Positions 24,753 to 33,946 of a stretch of 64,000 nucleotides of DNA are shown piece after piece. Under the pieces are notes generated by a model. That model was not told the DNA's origin and made no database searches. It saw only the letters and a program-made list of their open reading frames with translations. A program made the position numbers and the translations under genes. The DNA lies in assembly GCF_011045115.1 (NCBI RefSeq), contig NZ_JAAKZG010000001.1, forward strand, positions 248,001-312,000, written 5' to 3'. The DNA comes from Mesorhizobium zhangyense. Its GTDB lineage: Bacteria; Pseudomonadota; Alphaproteobacteria; Rhizobiales; Rhizobiaceae. Positions within the stretch are counted from its first letter, which is position 1. Every line of letters starts with the position of its first letter.

Positions 24753-25280
24753 TCAGGCAGCGTCCGTGGTCTTTGAATTCGTGCCGTCGAGGCGGCCGAT
24801 AGCCTTCAAATGATGCTCGAGCGCCATGCGGTCGATCGAGGCGTGCGGCAGACTGAGAAAGGCCATGATCCGGTTCTTCATGAAGCGGGCAGCGGTGCTG
24901 AAGGCGCGCTCCTTCTCGATATCGGTGCCATCGACATTGGAAGGATCCTCGATGCCCCAATGCGCGGTCATCGGTTGGCCCGGCCAGACCGGACAGGCTT
25001 CGCCGGCGGCGTCGTCGCAGACGGTGAAGACGAAATCCATTTCGGGTGCGCCAGCCGCCGCGAACTCGTCCCAGGCTTTCGAACGAAACCCGTCAGTGGG
25101 ATAGTCGAGCGCTTCCAGAACTTTTAGCGCAAAGGGATTCACGGTGCCTTTCGGCTGGCTGCCTACCGAGAAGGCGTTGAAACGGCCGGCGCCTTCATTG
25201 CGCAGGATGCTTTCGGCGAGGATCGAACGGGCCGAGTTACCAGTGCAGAGAAATAGAACATTGTAGATGCGGTCGGTCAT
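24753..25280 (-). CDS. arsC: Arsenate reductase, thioredoxin/LMW-phosphatase type
   Basis: A 175-aa protein with the LMW phosphatase P-loop VLFLCTGNSARS (CX5R) at the N-terminus, then VFTVCDDAAGEACPVWPG with the additional redox Cys residues and HWGIEDPS with the general-acid region. This is the thioredoxin-coupled ArsC family; it evolved separately from the glutaredoxin type two genes downstream. AAGGAG 8 nt before the ATG at 25280 supports the start. The start codon overlaps the stop of the acetyltransferase gene. Confidence 0.9.
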   Translation of the reverse strand: MTDRIYNVLFLCTGNSARSILAESILRNEGAGRFNAFSVGSQPKGTVNPFALKVLEALDYPTDGFRSKAWDEFAAAGAPEMDFVFTVCDDAAGEACPVWPGQPMTAHWGIEDPSNVDGTDIEKERAFSTAARFMKNRIMAFLSLPHASIDRMALEHHLKAIGRLDGTNSKTTDAA

Positions 25281-25756
25281 TGGACCGTCTCCTTGGTGCT
25301 GGCATGGAGGAGGGCTGCTTGGTTCGAAACCGGGCGGGTCAGGAATGCGGCTGTTGACGGACAAAGTGAGGATGCCTGCCGCGTTGAGAGTATTTCTAGC
25401 GGAACTTCATCGCGGCGGATTTGCTTGAATCCGATTGCCGCGAAGAAGTCAGCGGCGGATGTTGTCAGCAGATAGGCGTCTTTCGCGCCAAGCGAGGCAG
25501 CATGCTCCAGCAAGCTCTCGGTGATGAGATGGCCGATCCCCTGACCTCGAAATTGCGGGAAAACAACGATTGAACGGAATAGCACATGCTCTCCAAGCGC
25601 TTCTAACCCGCCAAATCCTGCAGGCGTACCATTCTGCGTGAAGCGGAAGAATAGGCGACCGCTTTCGGACAGATCGTCGATCGGCAATTGCTCTGCCTCG
25701 AGTGCGGCAACGAAATCCTGAGCGTCAGGCGCGATCGGTTCGACATTGACGCTCAT
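25277..25756 (-). CDS. GNAT acetyltransferase, ArsN2-like
   Basis: A 159-aa GNAT-fold acetyltransferase with the acetyl-CoA loop QFRGQGIGHLITESLLEHA and the segment YLLTTSAADFFAAIGF that is typical of the acetyltransferases found in ars operons (ArsN2 group). Relatives in arsenic clusters (ArsN1) acetylate organoarsenicals such as methylarsenite analogues or phosphinothricin-like arsinothricin; the substrate of the ArsN2 group is less clear. Its start overlaps the arsR stop (ATGA) and its stop overlaps the next arsC start, so it is embedded in the operon. Confidence 0.82.
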   Translation of the reverse strand: MSVNVEPIAPDAQDFVAALEAEQLPIDDLSESGRLFFRFTQNGTPAGFGGLEALGEHVLFRSIVVFPQFRGQGIGHLITESLLEHAASLGAKDAYLLTTSAADFFAAIGFKQIRRDEVPLEILSTRQASSLCPSTAAFLTRPVSNQAALLHASTKETVQ

Positions 25757-26100
25757 TGCACCGTATCCGCGGGTTCGCAGCAGGACGGAACGAGGGCAGG
25801 AGCGCAAATGGCAGGGTTGCCAGCGCAGCAATCTTCCATGAGGAAACGGATCAGGCCGCTCAGAGCTTGATACTCGGCAGTGTAGACGATTGATCGGGCC
25901 TCACGCCGGGCCGCGACCAGCCCGCCACGCTCCAGTTCCTTCAGATGAAACGATACGTTCGAGGCTGAGACACCGGCGGCCTCGGCGATGTTGCCGGCAG
26001 CCATGCCTTCGGGGCCTGCCTTCACCAGAAGACGGATGATCCTAAGGCGGGTTTCCTGGGACATCGCTCCGAATGCGATGATGGCTTGACGTTCATCCAT
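25753..26100 (-). CDS. arsR: ArsR-family arsenic-responsive repressor
   Basis: A 115-aa winged-helix repressor. The recognition helix region is AAGVSASNVSFHLKELERGGLV, followed by the wing AARREARSIVYT. Cys91, Cys92, Cys99 and a later Cys107-Cys108 pair cluster near the C-terminus (MEDCCAGNPAIC, SCCEP), resembling the C-terminal As(III) site of the Acidithiobacillus ArsR rather than the CVC helix site of E. coli. It leads the operon and should repress both directions from the shared 42-bp spacer. No clear ribosome binding site precedes its ATG; the start is chosen by family N-terminus. Confidence 0.92.
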   Translation of the reverse strand: MDERQAIIAFGAMSQETRLRIIRLLVKAGPEGMAAGNIAEAAGVSASNVSFHLKELERGGLVAARREARSIVYTAEYQALSGLIRFLMEDCCAGNPAICAPALVPSCCEPADTVQ

Positions 26101-26107
26101 ATTTCAA

Positions 26108-26136
26108 TAATCCTAAAAATATCAAAATTAGGATTA
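26108..26136. promoter_or_regulatory. Candidate ArsR operator
   Basis: A perfect inverted repeat TAATCCTAA (26108-26116) and TTAGGATTA (26128-26136) with an 11-bp AT-rich spacer fills the 42-bp gap between divergent arsR and the DUF6428 gene. A dimeric ArsR bound here would cover both promoters. The site is seen; the binding is inference. Confidence 0.75.
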
Positions 26137-26142
26137 ACGCAG

Positions 26143-26688
26143 ATGCTTACCCCTGACAACCGTGAATTTGAGCAGCTTGTAAAAATCATCGCTGATGATA
26201 TCGGTATCGGTGACCTTCTCGACTTCCTCGGGGATCACAAGGATATGCCACTGGTGTTCAGCTATGACGGGAGGCCGGTGAAACCCGGCTATCACGTCAC
26301 CGAGGTCAAGGCCGGAGCGTTTTCCGCACTGGACTGCGGTGCCAATCCGGAATCCTGGACCGAAATTTTCATTCAGCTGTGGGATGTTGAAGAGGGCGAA
26401 CGGACCCACATGCCGTCGGGAAAGTTCACTGCGATCATCCGCAAGGTGACGGAACACCTATCACTCGACATGAGCGCAAAACTGACCTTTGAGGTCAGCG
26501 ACGGCATTGCTCCCATGCAGCTTCATCAGGCATCCATGCCGGCCGTGGTCAATGGCGAGGTTCACGTCGAACTCTCACCCCGTCCGGCGAGCTGCAAGCC
26601 GCGTGATCGATGGCTGGCTGAACAGGCGAGGTCGTTGGCATCTTGCTGTGGGTCGCCAAAATCTGACGAAAAGCCGTGCTGCCGCTAA
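26143..26688 (+). CDS. DUF6428 family protein with cysteine-rich tail
   Basis: A 181-aa soluble protein divergent from arsR. Its body matches the DUF6428 proteins found beside ars genes (YDGRPVKPGYHVTEVKAGAFS, WTEIFIQLWDVEEGERTHM, HVELSPRPASCKPRDRW). Function is not established. The C-terminal 30 residues carry Cys in PASCKPRD, then SCCGSPKSDEKPCCR: two vicinal Cys pairs in the last 14 residues, which would suit As(III) or another soft metal ion. AGGA stands 8 nt before the ATG at 26143. The shared operator suggests it is arsenic-induced. Confidence 0.8.
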   Translation: MLTPDNREFEQLVKIIADDIGIGDLLDFLGDHKDMPLVFSYDGRPVKPGYHVTEVKAGAFSALDCGANPESWTEIFIQLWDVEEGERTHMPSGKFTAIIRKVTEHLSLDMSAKLTFEVSDGIAPMQLHQASMPAVVNGEVHVELSPRPASCKPRDRWLAEQARSLASCCGSPKSDEKPCCR

Positions 26689-26722
26689 ACTGCGGTTGCC
26701 CGGCGACGGATCTGAAAGATCC

Positions 26723-26893
26723 TTAGATATAAACCCCATCTTCCAAGCGTTCGAGATATGGCTCGACGAGGGTAGCACCGAACGGTGTGGCAACCAGATC
26801 GATCGAGCTGCGGCCGTTCAGTCCTGCGGCGGGATGCAGTATCCAAAGCTCGGCAATGGTTTGTGATCCGAAAACGGCGGCCACTTTTGCCAA
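26723..26893 (-). pseudogene. Remnant of an Xre/MbcA/ParS-type antitoxin
   Basis: The translated segment LAKVAAVFGSQTIAELWILH followed by PAAGLNGRSSIDLVATPFGA and LVEPYLERLEDGVYI matches the C-terminal toxin-binding domain of MbcA/ParS/Xre antitoxins that pair with RES-domain toxins. The HTH half is missing. Upstream codons in frame (to 27010) run through a terminator hairpin and look non-coding, and no toxin gene is adjacent. I therefore call a decayed fragment; a short functional protein is less likely. Confidence 0.55.
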
Positions 26894-26947
26894 TATTATC
26901 GCGAACGTCCAAGTTTGGCTCCTTGGCCTTCGTGAGATTTCTCGAAC

Positions 26948-26973
26948 AAAGGTCCGCCATTCGGCGGACCTTT
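26948..26973. terminator. Bidirectional terminator between DUF6428 gene and nrdJ
   Basis: A perfect 11-bp stem: AAAGGTCCGCC (26948-26958) and GGCGGACCTTT (26963-26973) with a 4-nt loop. The A/T ends give a short U tract in both directions, fitting a shared terminator for the convergent genes. Two copies of TTTGGGTATTT (26971-26981 and 26992-27002), 21 bp apart, flank its right side. Confidence 0.65.
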
Positions 26974-27055
26974 GGGTATTTTGAGGCGACTTTTGGGTAT
27001 TTGTTACCAAACTATGCGTTTAGCGACAGCAGCAGCTGCTGCTGCCGTTTCATCA

Positions 27056-30000
27056 TCACGAACACCCGCTCGTAGCCCCACAAGTATCGCACTTCTCACA
27101 AGTGCCGTTCCTTACCATCGTAAAGTTCTGGCATTCCGAGCAGGAGTTGCCGGTGTAGCCTTGCAGCATCGACTTCATGCGGCGGTCTGCGGCTTTGGCC
27201 TTGGCGTCCGTCACTTCGTTTGCGGCTGCTTCGGTGAAGAGGGCAGCAGCCGGTGAGGTGTCCTCGACTGCGGCTTCCTCGGCCAGTTCCTTGGCGCGCT
27301 CCTCATAGTCGCGCTTGAAGGCGGTCGCCTCTTCGCGCAGTTCCGCCATGACGGGCTTGAGCGCCGTTACCGTTGCGCTGCTGGTTGCGAGCGCCCGCAC
27401 GTTCGAGCCGGAATAGGCGGTCGGGGCGACCTTGGCCGGCTGGCTGGCGGGGGTGCCGGCAAAGCCCTTCGGGTCGGCCGAGCCGATGCCGGAGACGACC
27501 TTCAGCGGTGCGCCGCGGGTCAGGCCCTTGGAGACTGCCTGCGCGCGGCCTTCCGAAATGCCACGCCCGAGCGAGGTGTTGGAAAAGTCCGACGTGTCGA
27601 CATGGGCGAGGTCGCCGCGGTCGAGATAGGAGACGGCCAGTTCGCGGAACACATAGTCGAGGATCGACGTTGCGTTCTTGATCGCGTCGTTGCCGACGAC
27701 CATGCCGGCCGGCTCGAACTTGGTGAAGGTGAAGGCCTCGACATATTCGTCCAGCGGAACGCCATATTGCAGGCCGAGCGAAATCGCGATGGCGAAGTTG
27801 TTCATCATGGCGCGGAAGGCAGCGCCTTCCTTGTGCATGTCGATGAAGATCTCGCCGAGGCGGCCATCGTCGAATTCGCCGGTGCGCAGATAGACCTTGT
27901 GGCCGCCGACGACTGCCTTCTGGGTGTAGCCCTTGCGGCGGTTCGGCAGCTTTTCGCGGTCGCGGTAGAGGCGCTCGACCACGCGCTCGACGATCTTTTC
28001 GGTGATCGTCACGGCCTGTGCTGCTGCGGGAGCGGCGAGCAGGGCCTCGATGACGTCGTCTTCATCCTCTTCATCGTCGGCGAGCAGCGAGGCGTTGAGC
28101 GGCTGGGAGAGCTTGGAGCCGTCGCGGTAGAGCGCGTTGGCCTTGAGCGCCAGCTTCCAGGACAGCATGTAGGCTTCCTTGCAGTCCTCGACAGTCGCCT
28201 CGTTGGGCATGTTGATGGTCTTCGAGATCGCACCCGAGATGAAGGGCTGGGCAGCCGCCATCATGCGGATGTGGCTCTCGACCGAGAGATAGCGCTTGCC
28301 GATCTTGCCGCAGGGGTTGGCGCAGTCGAACACCGGCAGGTGCTCGTCCTTGAGGAAGGGGGCGCCTTCCAGCGTCATCGCACCACAGATGTGGATGTTG
28401 GCAGCCTCGATCTCCTTCTTGGAGAAGCCGAGGGCAGGCAGGATCTCGAACGAGAAATCGTTGAGCTGTTCGTCGGTGAAGCCGAAGGTCTCCTTCACCC
28501 AGTCGGCGCCAAGCGTCCACTGGTTGAACACGAACTTGATGTCGAAAGCCTGCTTGAGAGCGGCGTTCAGTGCTGCGATCTTGTCGTCGGGGAAGCCCTT
28601 GGCGCGCAGTGAGCCGGGGTTGACGCCGGGCGCCTGGTTGAGATTGCCGTGGCCGACGGCATAGGCCTCGATCTCGGCGATCTGGCTCTCGGTGTAGCCA
28701 AGTGTGCGCAGAGCTTCCGGAACGGCGCGGTTGATGATCTTGAAATAGCCGCCGCCGGCGAGCTTCTTGAACTTCACCAAGGCAAAGTCGGGCTCGATGC
28801 CGGTGGTGTCGCAATCCATGACGAGGCCGATCGTGCCGGTCGGCGCGATAACGGTCGCCTGGGCGTTGCGGTAGCCATGCTCTTCGCCGAGCTCGATGGC
28901 GCGATCCCAGGCAGCACGGGCATGCGTCACCAGTTCCTGCTGCTTGAGGTCGGAAGCGACCAGCGGCACCGGATTGACGGCAAGCTTCTCATAGCCGTCC
29001 TTGTCGCCATAGGCGGCACGGCGATGGTTGCGCATGACGCGCAGCATGTTGGCGGCATTGCGGTCGTAATCGGCGAAGGCGCCGAGTTCGGAGGCCATCT
29101 CGGCCGAGGTGGCGTAGGCGACGCCGGTCATGATGGCGGTGAGGGCGGCGCCGATGGCGCGGCCTTCATCCGAGTCATAAGGAATGCCGGAGGTCATCAG
29201 CAGACCGCCGATATTGGCGTAGCCGAGGCCCAGCGTGCGGTATTCGTAGGAAAGCTTGGCGATCTCCTTGGACGGGAACTGCGCCATCATCACCGAGATT
29301 TCGAGCACCATGGTCCACAGGCGCACGGTGTGCTCATAGGCGGCAATGTCGATCGTGCCGATTTCTTCCGGCCGTGAGCCTGGTTCCCGGCCAGTGTTGC
29401 GGTAGGGCAGGAGGTTGATGGAGGCGAGGTTGCAGGCCGTGTCGTCGAGGAACATGTATTCCGAGCACGGGTTGGAGCCGCGGATCGGGCCGGCCGCCGG
29501 CGAGGTGTGCCAGTCGTTCATCGTCGTGTTGAAATGCAGGCCCGGATCGGCGGAGGCCCATGCGGCGTGGCCGATCTTTTCCCACAGGTCGCGCGCCTTC
29601 AGCGTCTTCATGACGCGGCCGTCCTTGCGGGCGGTCAGGTTCCAGTCGCCGTCGGTCTCGACAGCGCGCAGGAAGTCATCCTTCAGCGAGACAGAGTTGT
29701 TGGAGTTCTGGCCCGAAACGGTGAGGTAGGCTTCCGAATCCCAGTCGGTGTCGTAGGTCTTGAAGTCGATGGACTTGTAGCCCTGCTTGGCGAACTGGAT
29801 GACACGTTTGACGTAGTTTTCCGGAACGGAATTCTTCTTGGCCGCCTTGATCTCGCGCTTGAGCGCCGGGTTCTTCAGCGGGTCGAAGCAGTCGCCATTG
29901 TCGGCCTCGCAGTTGATGCATGCCTTCATGATGGCAGAGAGGTGGTTGCGGACGATCTTGGAGCCGGTGACGAGCGAGGCGACCTTCTGCTCCTCGTTCA

Positions 30001-30892
30001 CCTTCCAGTCGATATAGGCCTCGATATCGGGGTGATCGGCATCGACCACCACCATCTTGGCGGCGCGGCGCGTGGTGCCGCCCGACTTGATCGCGCCGGC
30101 GGCGCGGTCGCCGATCTTGAGGAAGCTCATCAGGCCGGACGACTTGCCGCCGCCGGAAAGCTTTTCGCCTTCACCGCGCAGCATGGAGAAGTTGGAGCCG
30201 GTGCCGGAGCCGTATTTGAACAGGCGCGCTTCGCGCACCCACAGGTCCATGATGCCGCCTTCGTTGACGAGGTCGTCGGCGACGGACTGGATGAAGCAGG
30301 CATGCGGCTGCGGGTGTTCATAGGCCGACTTGGACTTGGTCAGCTTGCCGGTGAAGGGGTCGACATAGAAATGGCCCTGGCCGGGGCCGTCGATGCCATA
30401 GGCCCAATGCAGGCCGGTGTTGAACCACTGCGGCGAGTTCGGCGCGACGCGCTGGGTGGCCAGCATGTAGGAGAGCTCGTCCTTGAAGGCGCGGGCGTCG
30501 TCTTCGGACTTGAAGTAGCCGCCCTTCCAGCCCCAGTAGGTCCAGGTGCCGGCGAGGCGGTCGAAGACCTGGCGGGCATCGATCTCGGAACCGTAGCGTT
30601 CGTCTGCGGGCAGGGCGGCGAGTGCGGCCTCATCAGGCACCGAGCGCCACAGGAAGGAGGGGACGTCGTTTTCCTCGACCTTCTTCAGCCGGGCGGGCAC
30701 GCCGGCCTTGCGGAAATACTTCTGGGCGAGGATGTCGGCGGCGACCTGGGAGAACTGCGCCGGCACGTCGATGTTGTCGAGGCGGAAGACCACCGAACCG
30801 TCAGGGTTCTTGATCTCGCTCAGCGCCTTGCGGAATTCGATCTCCGCGTAAGCCGATTGTCCGTCCTTGGTGAAACGCCGCTCGATGCGCAT
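27056..30892 (-). CDS. nrdJ: Vitamin B12-dependent (class II) ribonucleotide reductase NrdJ
   Basis: A 1278-aa cobalamin-dependent reductase converting ribonucleotides to deoxyribonucleotides. Seen: substrate-site Cys in [11 protein letters not shown], the [16 protein letters not shown] region, the [20 protein letters not shown] block with the radical Cys and Glu, [20 protein letters not shown], and a C-terminal Cys cluster ([23 protein letters not shown]) that shuttles reducing power or binds zinc. Length is normal for alphaproteobacterial NrdJ. The ATG at 30892 follows a GAGG 9 nt upstream. Two NrdR-box-like palindromes lie about 240-280 bp upstream, so NrdR control is likely. Confidence 0.95.
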   Translation of the reverse strand: MRIERRFTKDGQSAYAEIEFRKALSEIKNPDGSVVFRLDNIDVPAQFSQVAADILAQKYFRKAGVPARLKKVEENDVPSFLWRSVPDEAALAALPADERYGSEIDARQVFDRLAGTWTYWGWKGGYFKSEDDARAFKDELSYMLATQRVAPNSPQWFNTGLHWAYGIDGPGQGHFYVDPFTGKLTKSKSAYEHPQPHACFIQSVADDLVNEGGIMDLWVREARLFKYGSGTGSNFSMLRGEGEKLSGGGKSSGLMSFLKIGDRAAGAIKSGGTTRRAAKMVVVDADHPDIEAYIDWKVNEEQKVASLVTGSKIVRNHLSAIMKACINCEADNGDCFDPLKNPALKREIKAAKKNSVPENYVKRVIQFAKQGYKSIDFKTYDTDWDSEAYLTVSGQNSNNSVSLKDDFLRAVETDGDWNLTARKDGRVMKTLKARDLWEKIGHAAWASADPGLHFNTTMNDWHTSPAAGPIRGSNPCSEYMFLDDTACNLASINLLPYRNTGREPGSRPEEIGTIDIAAYEHTVRLWTMVLEISVMMAQFPSKEIAKLSYEYRTLGLGYANIGGLLMTSGIPYDSDEGRAIGAALTAIMTGVAYATSAEMASELGAFADYDRNAANMLRVMRNHRRAAYGDKDGYEKLAVNPVPLVASDLKQQELVTHARAAWDRAIELGEEHGYRNAQATVIAPTGTIGLVMDCDTTGIEPDFALVKFKKLAGGGYFKIINRAVPEALRTLGYTESQIAEIEAYAVGHGNLNQAPGVNPGSLRAKGFPDDKIAALNAALKQAFDIKFVFNQWTLGADWVKETFGFTDEQLNDFSFEILPALGFSKKEIEAANIHICGAMTLEGAPFLKDEHLPVFDCANPCGKIGKRYLSVESHIRMMAAAQPFISGAISKTINMPNEATVEDCKEAYMLSWKLALKANALYRDGSKLSQPLNASLLADDEEDEDDVIEALLAAPAAAQAVTITEKIVERVVERLYRDREKLPNRRKGYTQKAVVGGHKVYLRTGEFDDGRLGEIFIDMHKEGAAFRAMMNNFAIAISLGLQYGVPLDEYVEAFTFTKFEPAGMVVGNDAIKNATSILDYVFRELAVSYLDRGDLAHVDTSDFSNTSLGRGISEGRAQAVSKGLTRGAPLKVVSGIGSADPKGFAGTPASQPAKVAPTAYSGSNVRALATSSATVTALKPVMAELREEATAFKRDYEERAKELAEEAAVEDTSPAAALFTEAAANEVTDAKAKAADRRMKSMLQGYTGNSCSECQNFTMVRNGTCEKCDTCGATSGCS

Positions 30893-31588
30893 TTGTCCGT
30901 CCTCAGTCCCTATATATAGCACCTATCCACAGGAAACCCTCGCAGTTTCCGCATGAAGGCGCATGCCCTTTCAATGTCCGGCTTTCACGGAGAAAACCGG
31001 TGTCCCCGGCCTTCGTTCCCGCCAGGACCGCCGCTATGCCAAATCCCCTGGCCGGCAGTCCTCTTTCGGCGAGACCGGAAGGCCTCAATCCAACGCTTGG
31101 CTGTGATTCCCCTTGTTGAGGGAAGGTCACACTACCTAGTGTTGGAGCCTGGTATCAAACACTAAATATAGTGTTAACAAGATATTTATTCCAGTGTCAC
31201 ACAGGCATGCTACGCGACAAAAATTCCCGTCAGAACGCGTGCGAAAGCCCACCGTCGAAACGGGGCAAATCCGCCAGAACGCATGCTAGTCCGGGAAAAA
31301 AGACTGGTTCAGTGAACCCGCCGGCTGCACTCTAAACAAGAGCACATGATCCATAAAAGACGACTCGGATTTCATCGTCAAGGATTCGTTTCTGTAACTT
31401 TTATGACCCCAACATCTTGTGTGTCACTTATGTGGATAGTGGGGAGAAGAAATGCCGCAAACGCGCGGCGGCGCGGTTTTGCGGGAACCGCTCGAAAAAA
31501 ACATCTTGCTATTGGTTGATGCTTGGCGGCTGCACCCGATTGCGCGCCAGGGTGGCCGAATCACAGAAGCCGCGAGCGTATCGCGCCT
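30893..31588. other. Long nrdJ upstream region
   Basis: These 696 bp lie between nrdJ and the phosphate transporter gene, both on the minus strand. Besides the NrdR-like boxes, the 240-bp stretch next to nrdJ would be mRNA leader; I looked for a cobalamin riboswitch there and did not find its conserved core. The segment 31200-31450 is AT-rich with imperfect direct repeats (GTCAGAACGCGTGCG and GCCAGAACGCATGC). No convincing gene. Confidence 0.5.
31129..31174 (-). promoter_or_regulatory. Pair of NrdR-box-like palindromes upstream of nrdJ
   Basis: ACACTAAATATAGTGT (31159-31174) is a near-perfect 16-bp palindrome matching the NrdR box form acaCwAtATnTwGtgt. A second palindrome, ACACTACCTAGTGT (31129-31142), has the same half-sites but a core 2 bp shorter. 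Their centres are 31 bp apart, three helical turns, the spacing typical for paired NrdR boxes. They are 237 bp upstream of the nrdJ start, so the mRNA leader would be long. Confidence 0.65.
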
Positions 31589-33127
31589 TCAGGAAACGGC
31601 GCCGAGCAGGGCGAATATCGATGCTGCCAGCAGGGCCGAAGCCGGCACGGTCGTCGCCCACGCCATGACGATGGTCCTGACATGGGCGCGGCGCACCAGG
31701 CGGCGGCGGGTGATCTCCTCGCTCGACGGTCCCTTGCGTGGATCGTCGTCGTCCTCGTCATCCTCAGCCGATTCGTTTTTCGATCCCGCCTTGCCGGGAG
31801 TCTTCAATTGCCTGCGCCGCTCGAGATAAGCGCGGCGATGCGTCGAGTTTTCGATGTACCATTCGCGGAAGAAGCCGACGCCGAAGACGGCGCCCACGGC
31901 AATATGCGTCGAGGAGACCGGCAGGCCGAACCACGAGGCGACGATGACGATGATCGCCACGGCAAGTGCTACCGAGAAGGCGCGCATCGGGTTGAGCTTG
32001 GTAATCTCGCCGCCGACGATGCGGATCAGTTTTGGTCCATAGAGCAGCAGGCCGAAGGAAATGCCGAGCGCGCCGATGAGCATGACCCAGAAGGGAATGT
32101 TGACGACGTCTGCCACCGCGCTCTTTCTGGCTGCATCGACGATCGCTGCCAGCGGCCCGACCGCGTTGGCAACGTCGTTGGCGCCGTGAGCGAAGGACAG
32201 AAGCGCTGCGGAGCCAATCAAGGGTAGCCGGAAAAGCTTCCTGAGCGAGCGGTTGCGGTTCTCCAGGCCTTGCGATTGCGCCAGTACGGACCGGTGGGAG
32301 AGCGCCCAGGCAAGCAGAAAGCAGGCGATGCCGACCAGTGCCGTCACCCCTGCACCTGCGCCGGGAAAGAGCTTCGTCACCAGATAGGTGGCGAAAGAGC
32401 CGGCCATAAGAGCGATCAGCAGCGGAACCCAGCGCCTTGCGGCGGCGATCTTGTCGTCCTGATAGATGATCGCAGTCTTGATGAAGGCCTGGAAGATGAT
32501 CGCGACTGCAGCACCCAGGACGGGGGTCACGACCCAGCTCGTCGCTATGGTGGTCATCGACAGCCAATCGACGGCCGCCAGCCCGGCGGCTGCCGCCCCG
32601 GCACCGACCACGCCGCCGACGATGGAGTGGGTGGTCGACACCGGCGCGCCGATCCAGGTGGCGAAGTTGATCCACAGCGCCGAAGAGACGAGGCCGGCAA
32701 GCATCAGGCGGATCAGCACCGCGGGATCGGAAACGACCTCGGGCTGGATGATATTGGACGAAATCGTGGCGACGACTGCGTCGCCGGCAATCAGAGCGCC
32801 CGCCGTTTCGAAGATGGCGGCGATGATCAGCGCGCTGACCATCGTCATGGCCTTGGCGCCGACGGCAGGGCCGACATTGTTGGCGACGTCGTTGGCACCG
32901 ATATTCATGGCCAGATAGGCCGCGATCACAGCCGCTATGATGATGATAACCGCTCGCGGCTCGCCAAAGACGTAGAGCGAAGCCGCTGCCGCCGCCAGCA
33001 TCAGAAAGACCAGCGCCAGGCCGGGCGCAAGAAATCCACGCGCGACGAAGCCGGTTGCCTCCTCGATATCGGCCAACCGGCCCAGATCCTTGTCGAGCGT
33101 ATGTTTGGAGCGCGCGCCGTCGCTCAT
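31589..33127 (-). CDS. PiT-family inorganic phosphate transporter
   Basis: A 512-aa membrane protein with the two PHO-4 signatures: NIGANDVANNVGPAVGAKAM near residue 75 and FAHGANDVANAVGPLAAIVD near 315, each followed by a Ser-Thr-Thr-His element (GAPVSTTHSIVGG, GLPVSSTHIAVGA). It imports phosphate, often as a metal-phosphate complex, with protons. A cytoplasmic insertion near the C-terminus is strongly acidic (ESAEDDEDDDDPRKGPS). The Nudix gene upstream is 105 bp away on the same strand and may be cotranscribed. Confidence 0.92.
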   Translation of the reverse strand: MSDGARSKHTLDKDLGRLADIEEATGFVARGFLAPGLALVFLMLAAAAASLYVFGEPRAVIIIIAAVIAAYLAMNIGANDVANNVGPAVGAKAMTMVSALIIAAIFETAGALIAGDAVVATISSNIIQPEVVSDPAVLIRLMLAGLVSSALWINFATWIGAPVSTTHSIVGGVVGAGAAAAGLAAVDWLSMTTIATSWVVTPVLGAAVAIIFQAFIKTAIIYQDDKIAAARRWVPLLIALMAGSFATYLVTKLFPGAGAGVTALVGIACFLLAWALSHRSVLAQSQGLENRNRSLRKLFRLPLIGSAALLSFAHGANDVANAVGPLAAIVDAARKSAVADVVNIPFWVMLIGALGISFGLLLYGPKLIRIVGGEITKLNPMRAFSVALAVAIIVIVASWFGLPVSSTHIAVGAVFGVGFFREWYIENSTHRRAYLERRRQLKTPGKAGSKNESAEDDEDDDDPRKGPSSEEITRRRLVRRAHVRTIVMAWATTVPASALLAASIFALLGAVS

Positions 33128-33232
33128 GGTCGGCGAAGCCGCGGCCAGGGCAGGCCGGAGACCCGAGCCGTCGGCGCATATCTGGCGGAGTGTGGGCCTG
33201 CTGCGTGGTTCATCGTCTGGAAGTTAGCGAAA

Positions 33233-33724
33233 TCAGGCAGCGGTTTTGTGTCGGCTCTCGCCGAAGTGCCTGATGAGCTCGCCAAGATCCTGCTCCCGCA
33301 CCAGCCTTGCTGCCTTGGAAACGGGAAACCACTCGCGCTTGCGCTCGTCTTTCTCGGGCCATTTGGAGGCGACGTCGTCGACATGCATCGGAAATACGAG
33401 CACTTCGCAGCGCCGTTCCATGCCGGACGACAGGCGCTTGGCGTAATAGTAACGGCCAAGTTCGAGATGGGACATGGAGCCGGAAAGGCCTGCTTCTTCG
33501 GCTGCTTCACGCGCAGCAGACTCATAAAGCTGCTCGCTGCCTTCCGGCCAGCCCTTGGGCAGAACCCAGCGGCCGGTGTCGCGGCTGGTGATCAGCATGA
33601 TCTCGGTTCGACCGGCGCGTTCGCGCCACGGCAATGCGGCAACCTGCACACGGCACGGCATCGCTCCAAAGAGGCGCCTGATCCGCTCAACCATATGGTT
33701 GCGTGTGACGTGGTTCATAAGCAT
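33233..33724 (-). CDS. Nudix hydrolase (diphosphoinositol polyphosphate-like group)
   Basis: A 163-aa Nudix protein with the box GWPEGSEQLYESAAREAAEE followed by AG (GX5EX7REUXEEXGU form) at about residues 58-80. The surrounding SRDTGRWVLPKGWPEG pattern is typical of the DIPP/Ap4A-like group. It hydrolyses a nucleoside diphosphate linked to some moiety; the substrate is not readable. GGAAAG precedes the ATG at 33724 by 10 nt; an ATG two codons later is possible. It sits just upstream of the phosphate transporter gene. Confidence 0.88.
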   Translation of the reverse strand: MLMNHVTRNHMVERIRRLFGAMPCRVQVAALPWRERAGRTEIMLITSRDTGRWVLPKGWPEGSEQLYESAAREAAEEAGLSGSMSHLELGRYYYAKRLSSGMERRCEVLVFPMHVDDVASKWPEKDERKREWFPVSKAARLVREQDLGELIRHFGESRHKTAA

Positions 33725-33946
33725 CGACGTTGGTCTTTCCCGGTTCTCCGATTCGTTTGCCGTCTCACGAATATTAGAGTTAATTATGCGTAATAATAGT
33801 AAAAATTCGACTAACCCCCGACCGAAATCAGGTGAAGCAGTGATGCAGGACCTAGGTGGAGATCAGTCGAAAGTTGCAACTTGATATAGGTAGAGACCCG
33901 CTCGATTGCCACCTTGCGGGCGCCATCCGGTGGCGCAGGTGCGCAA

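Larger units (their letters stand above)
26689..27055. other. Convergent intergenic region 26689-27055
   Basis: This 367-bp gap holds the antitoxin remnant, the hairpin terminator and a 21-bp-spaced direct repeat TTTGGGTATTT, each described separately. A GCAGCAGCTGCTGCTG stretch near 27030 is self-complementary. Nothing else is recognisable. Confidence 0.5.

Noticed and set aside
26685-26960. Minus-strand frame overlapping the antitoxin remnant
   Set aside because: It runs in a different frame from the one showing antitoxin similarity and is Arg-rich without a domain.
29507-30919. 470-codon antisense frame opposite nrdJ
   Set aside because: A shadow of the nrdJ coding strand; no ribosome binding site or family features.
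30893-31128. Cobalamin riboswitch in the nrdJ leader
   Set aside because: I checked the minus strand for the conserved core (GCAAC-type B12 box and flanking pairs) and found only GC-rich fragments without the expected order. A covariance-model search would settle it.
31452-31829. 125-codon frame on the plus strand with a good ribosome binding site
   Set aside because: Most of it is antisense to the 3' end of the phosphate transporter gene, with low-complexity Ser runs mirroring the acidic tail codons. The first 45 codons alone have no recognisable features.
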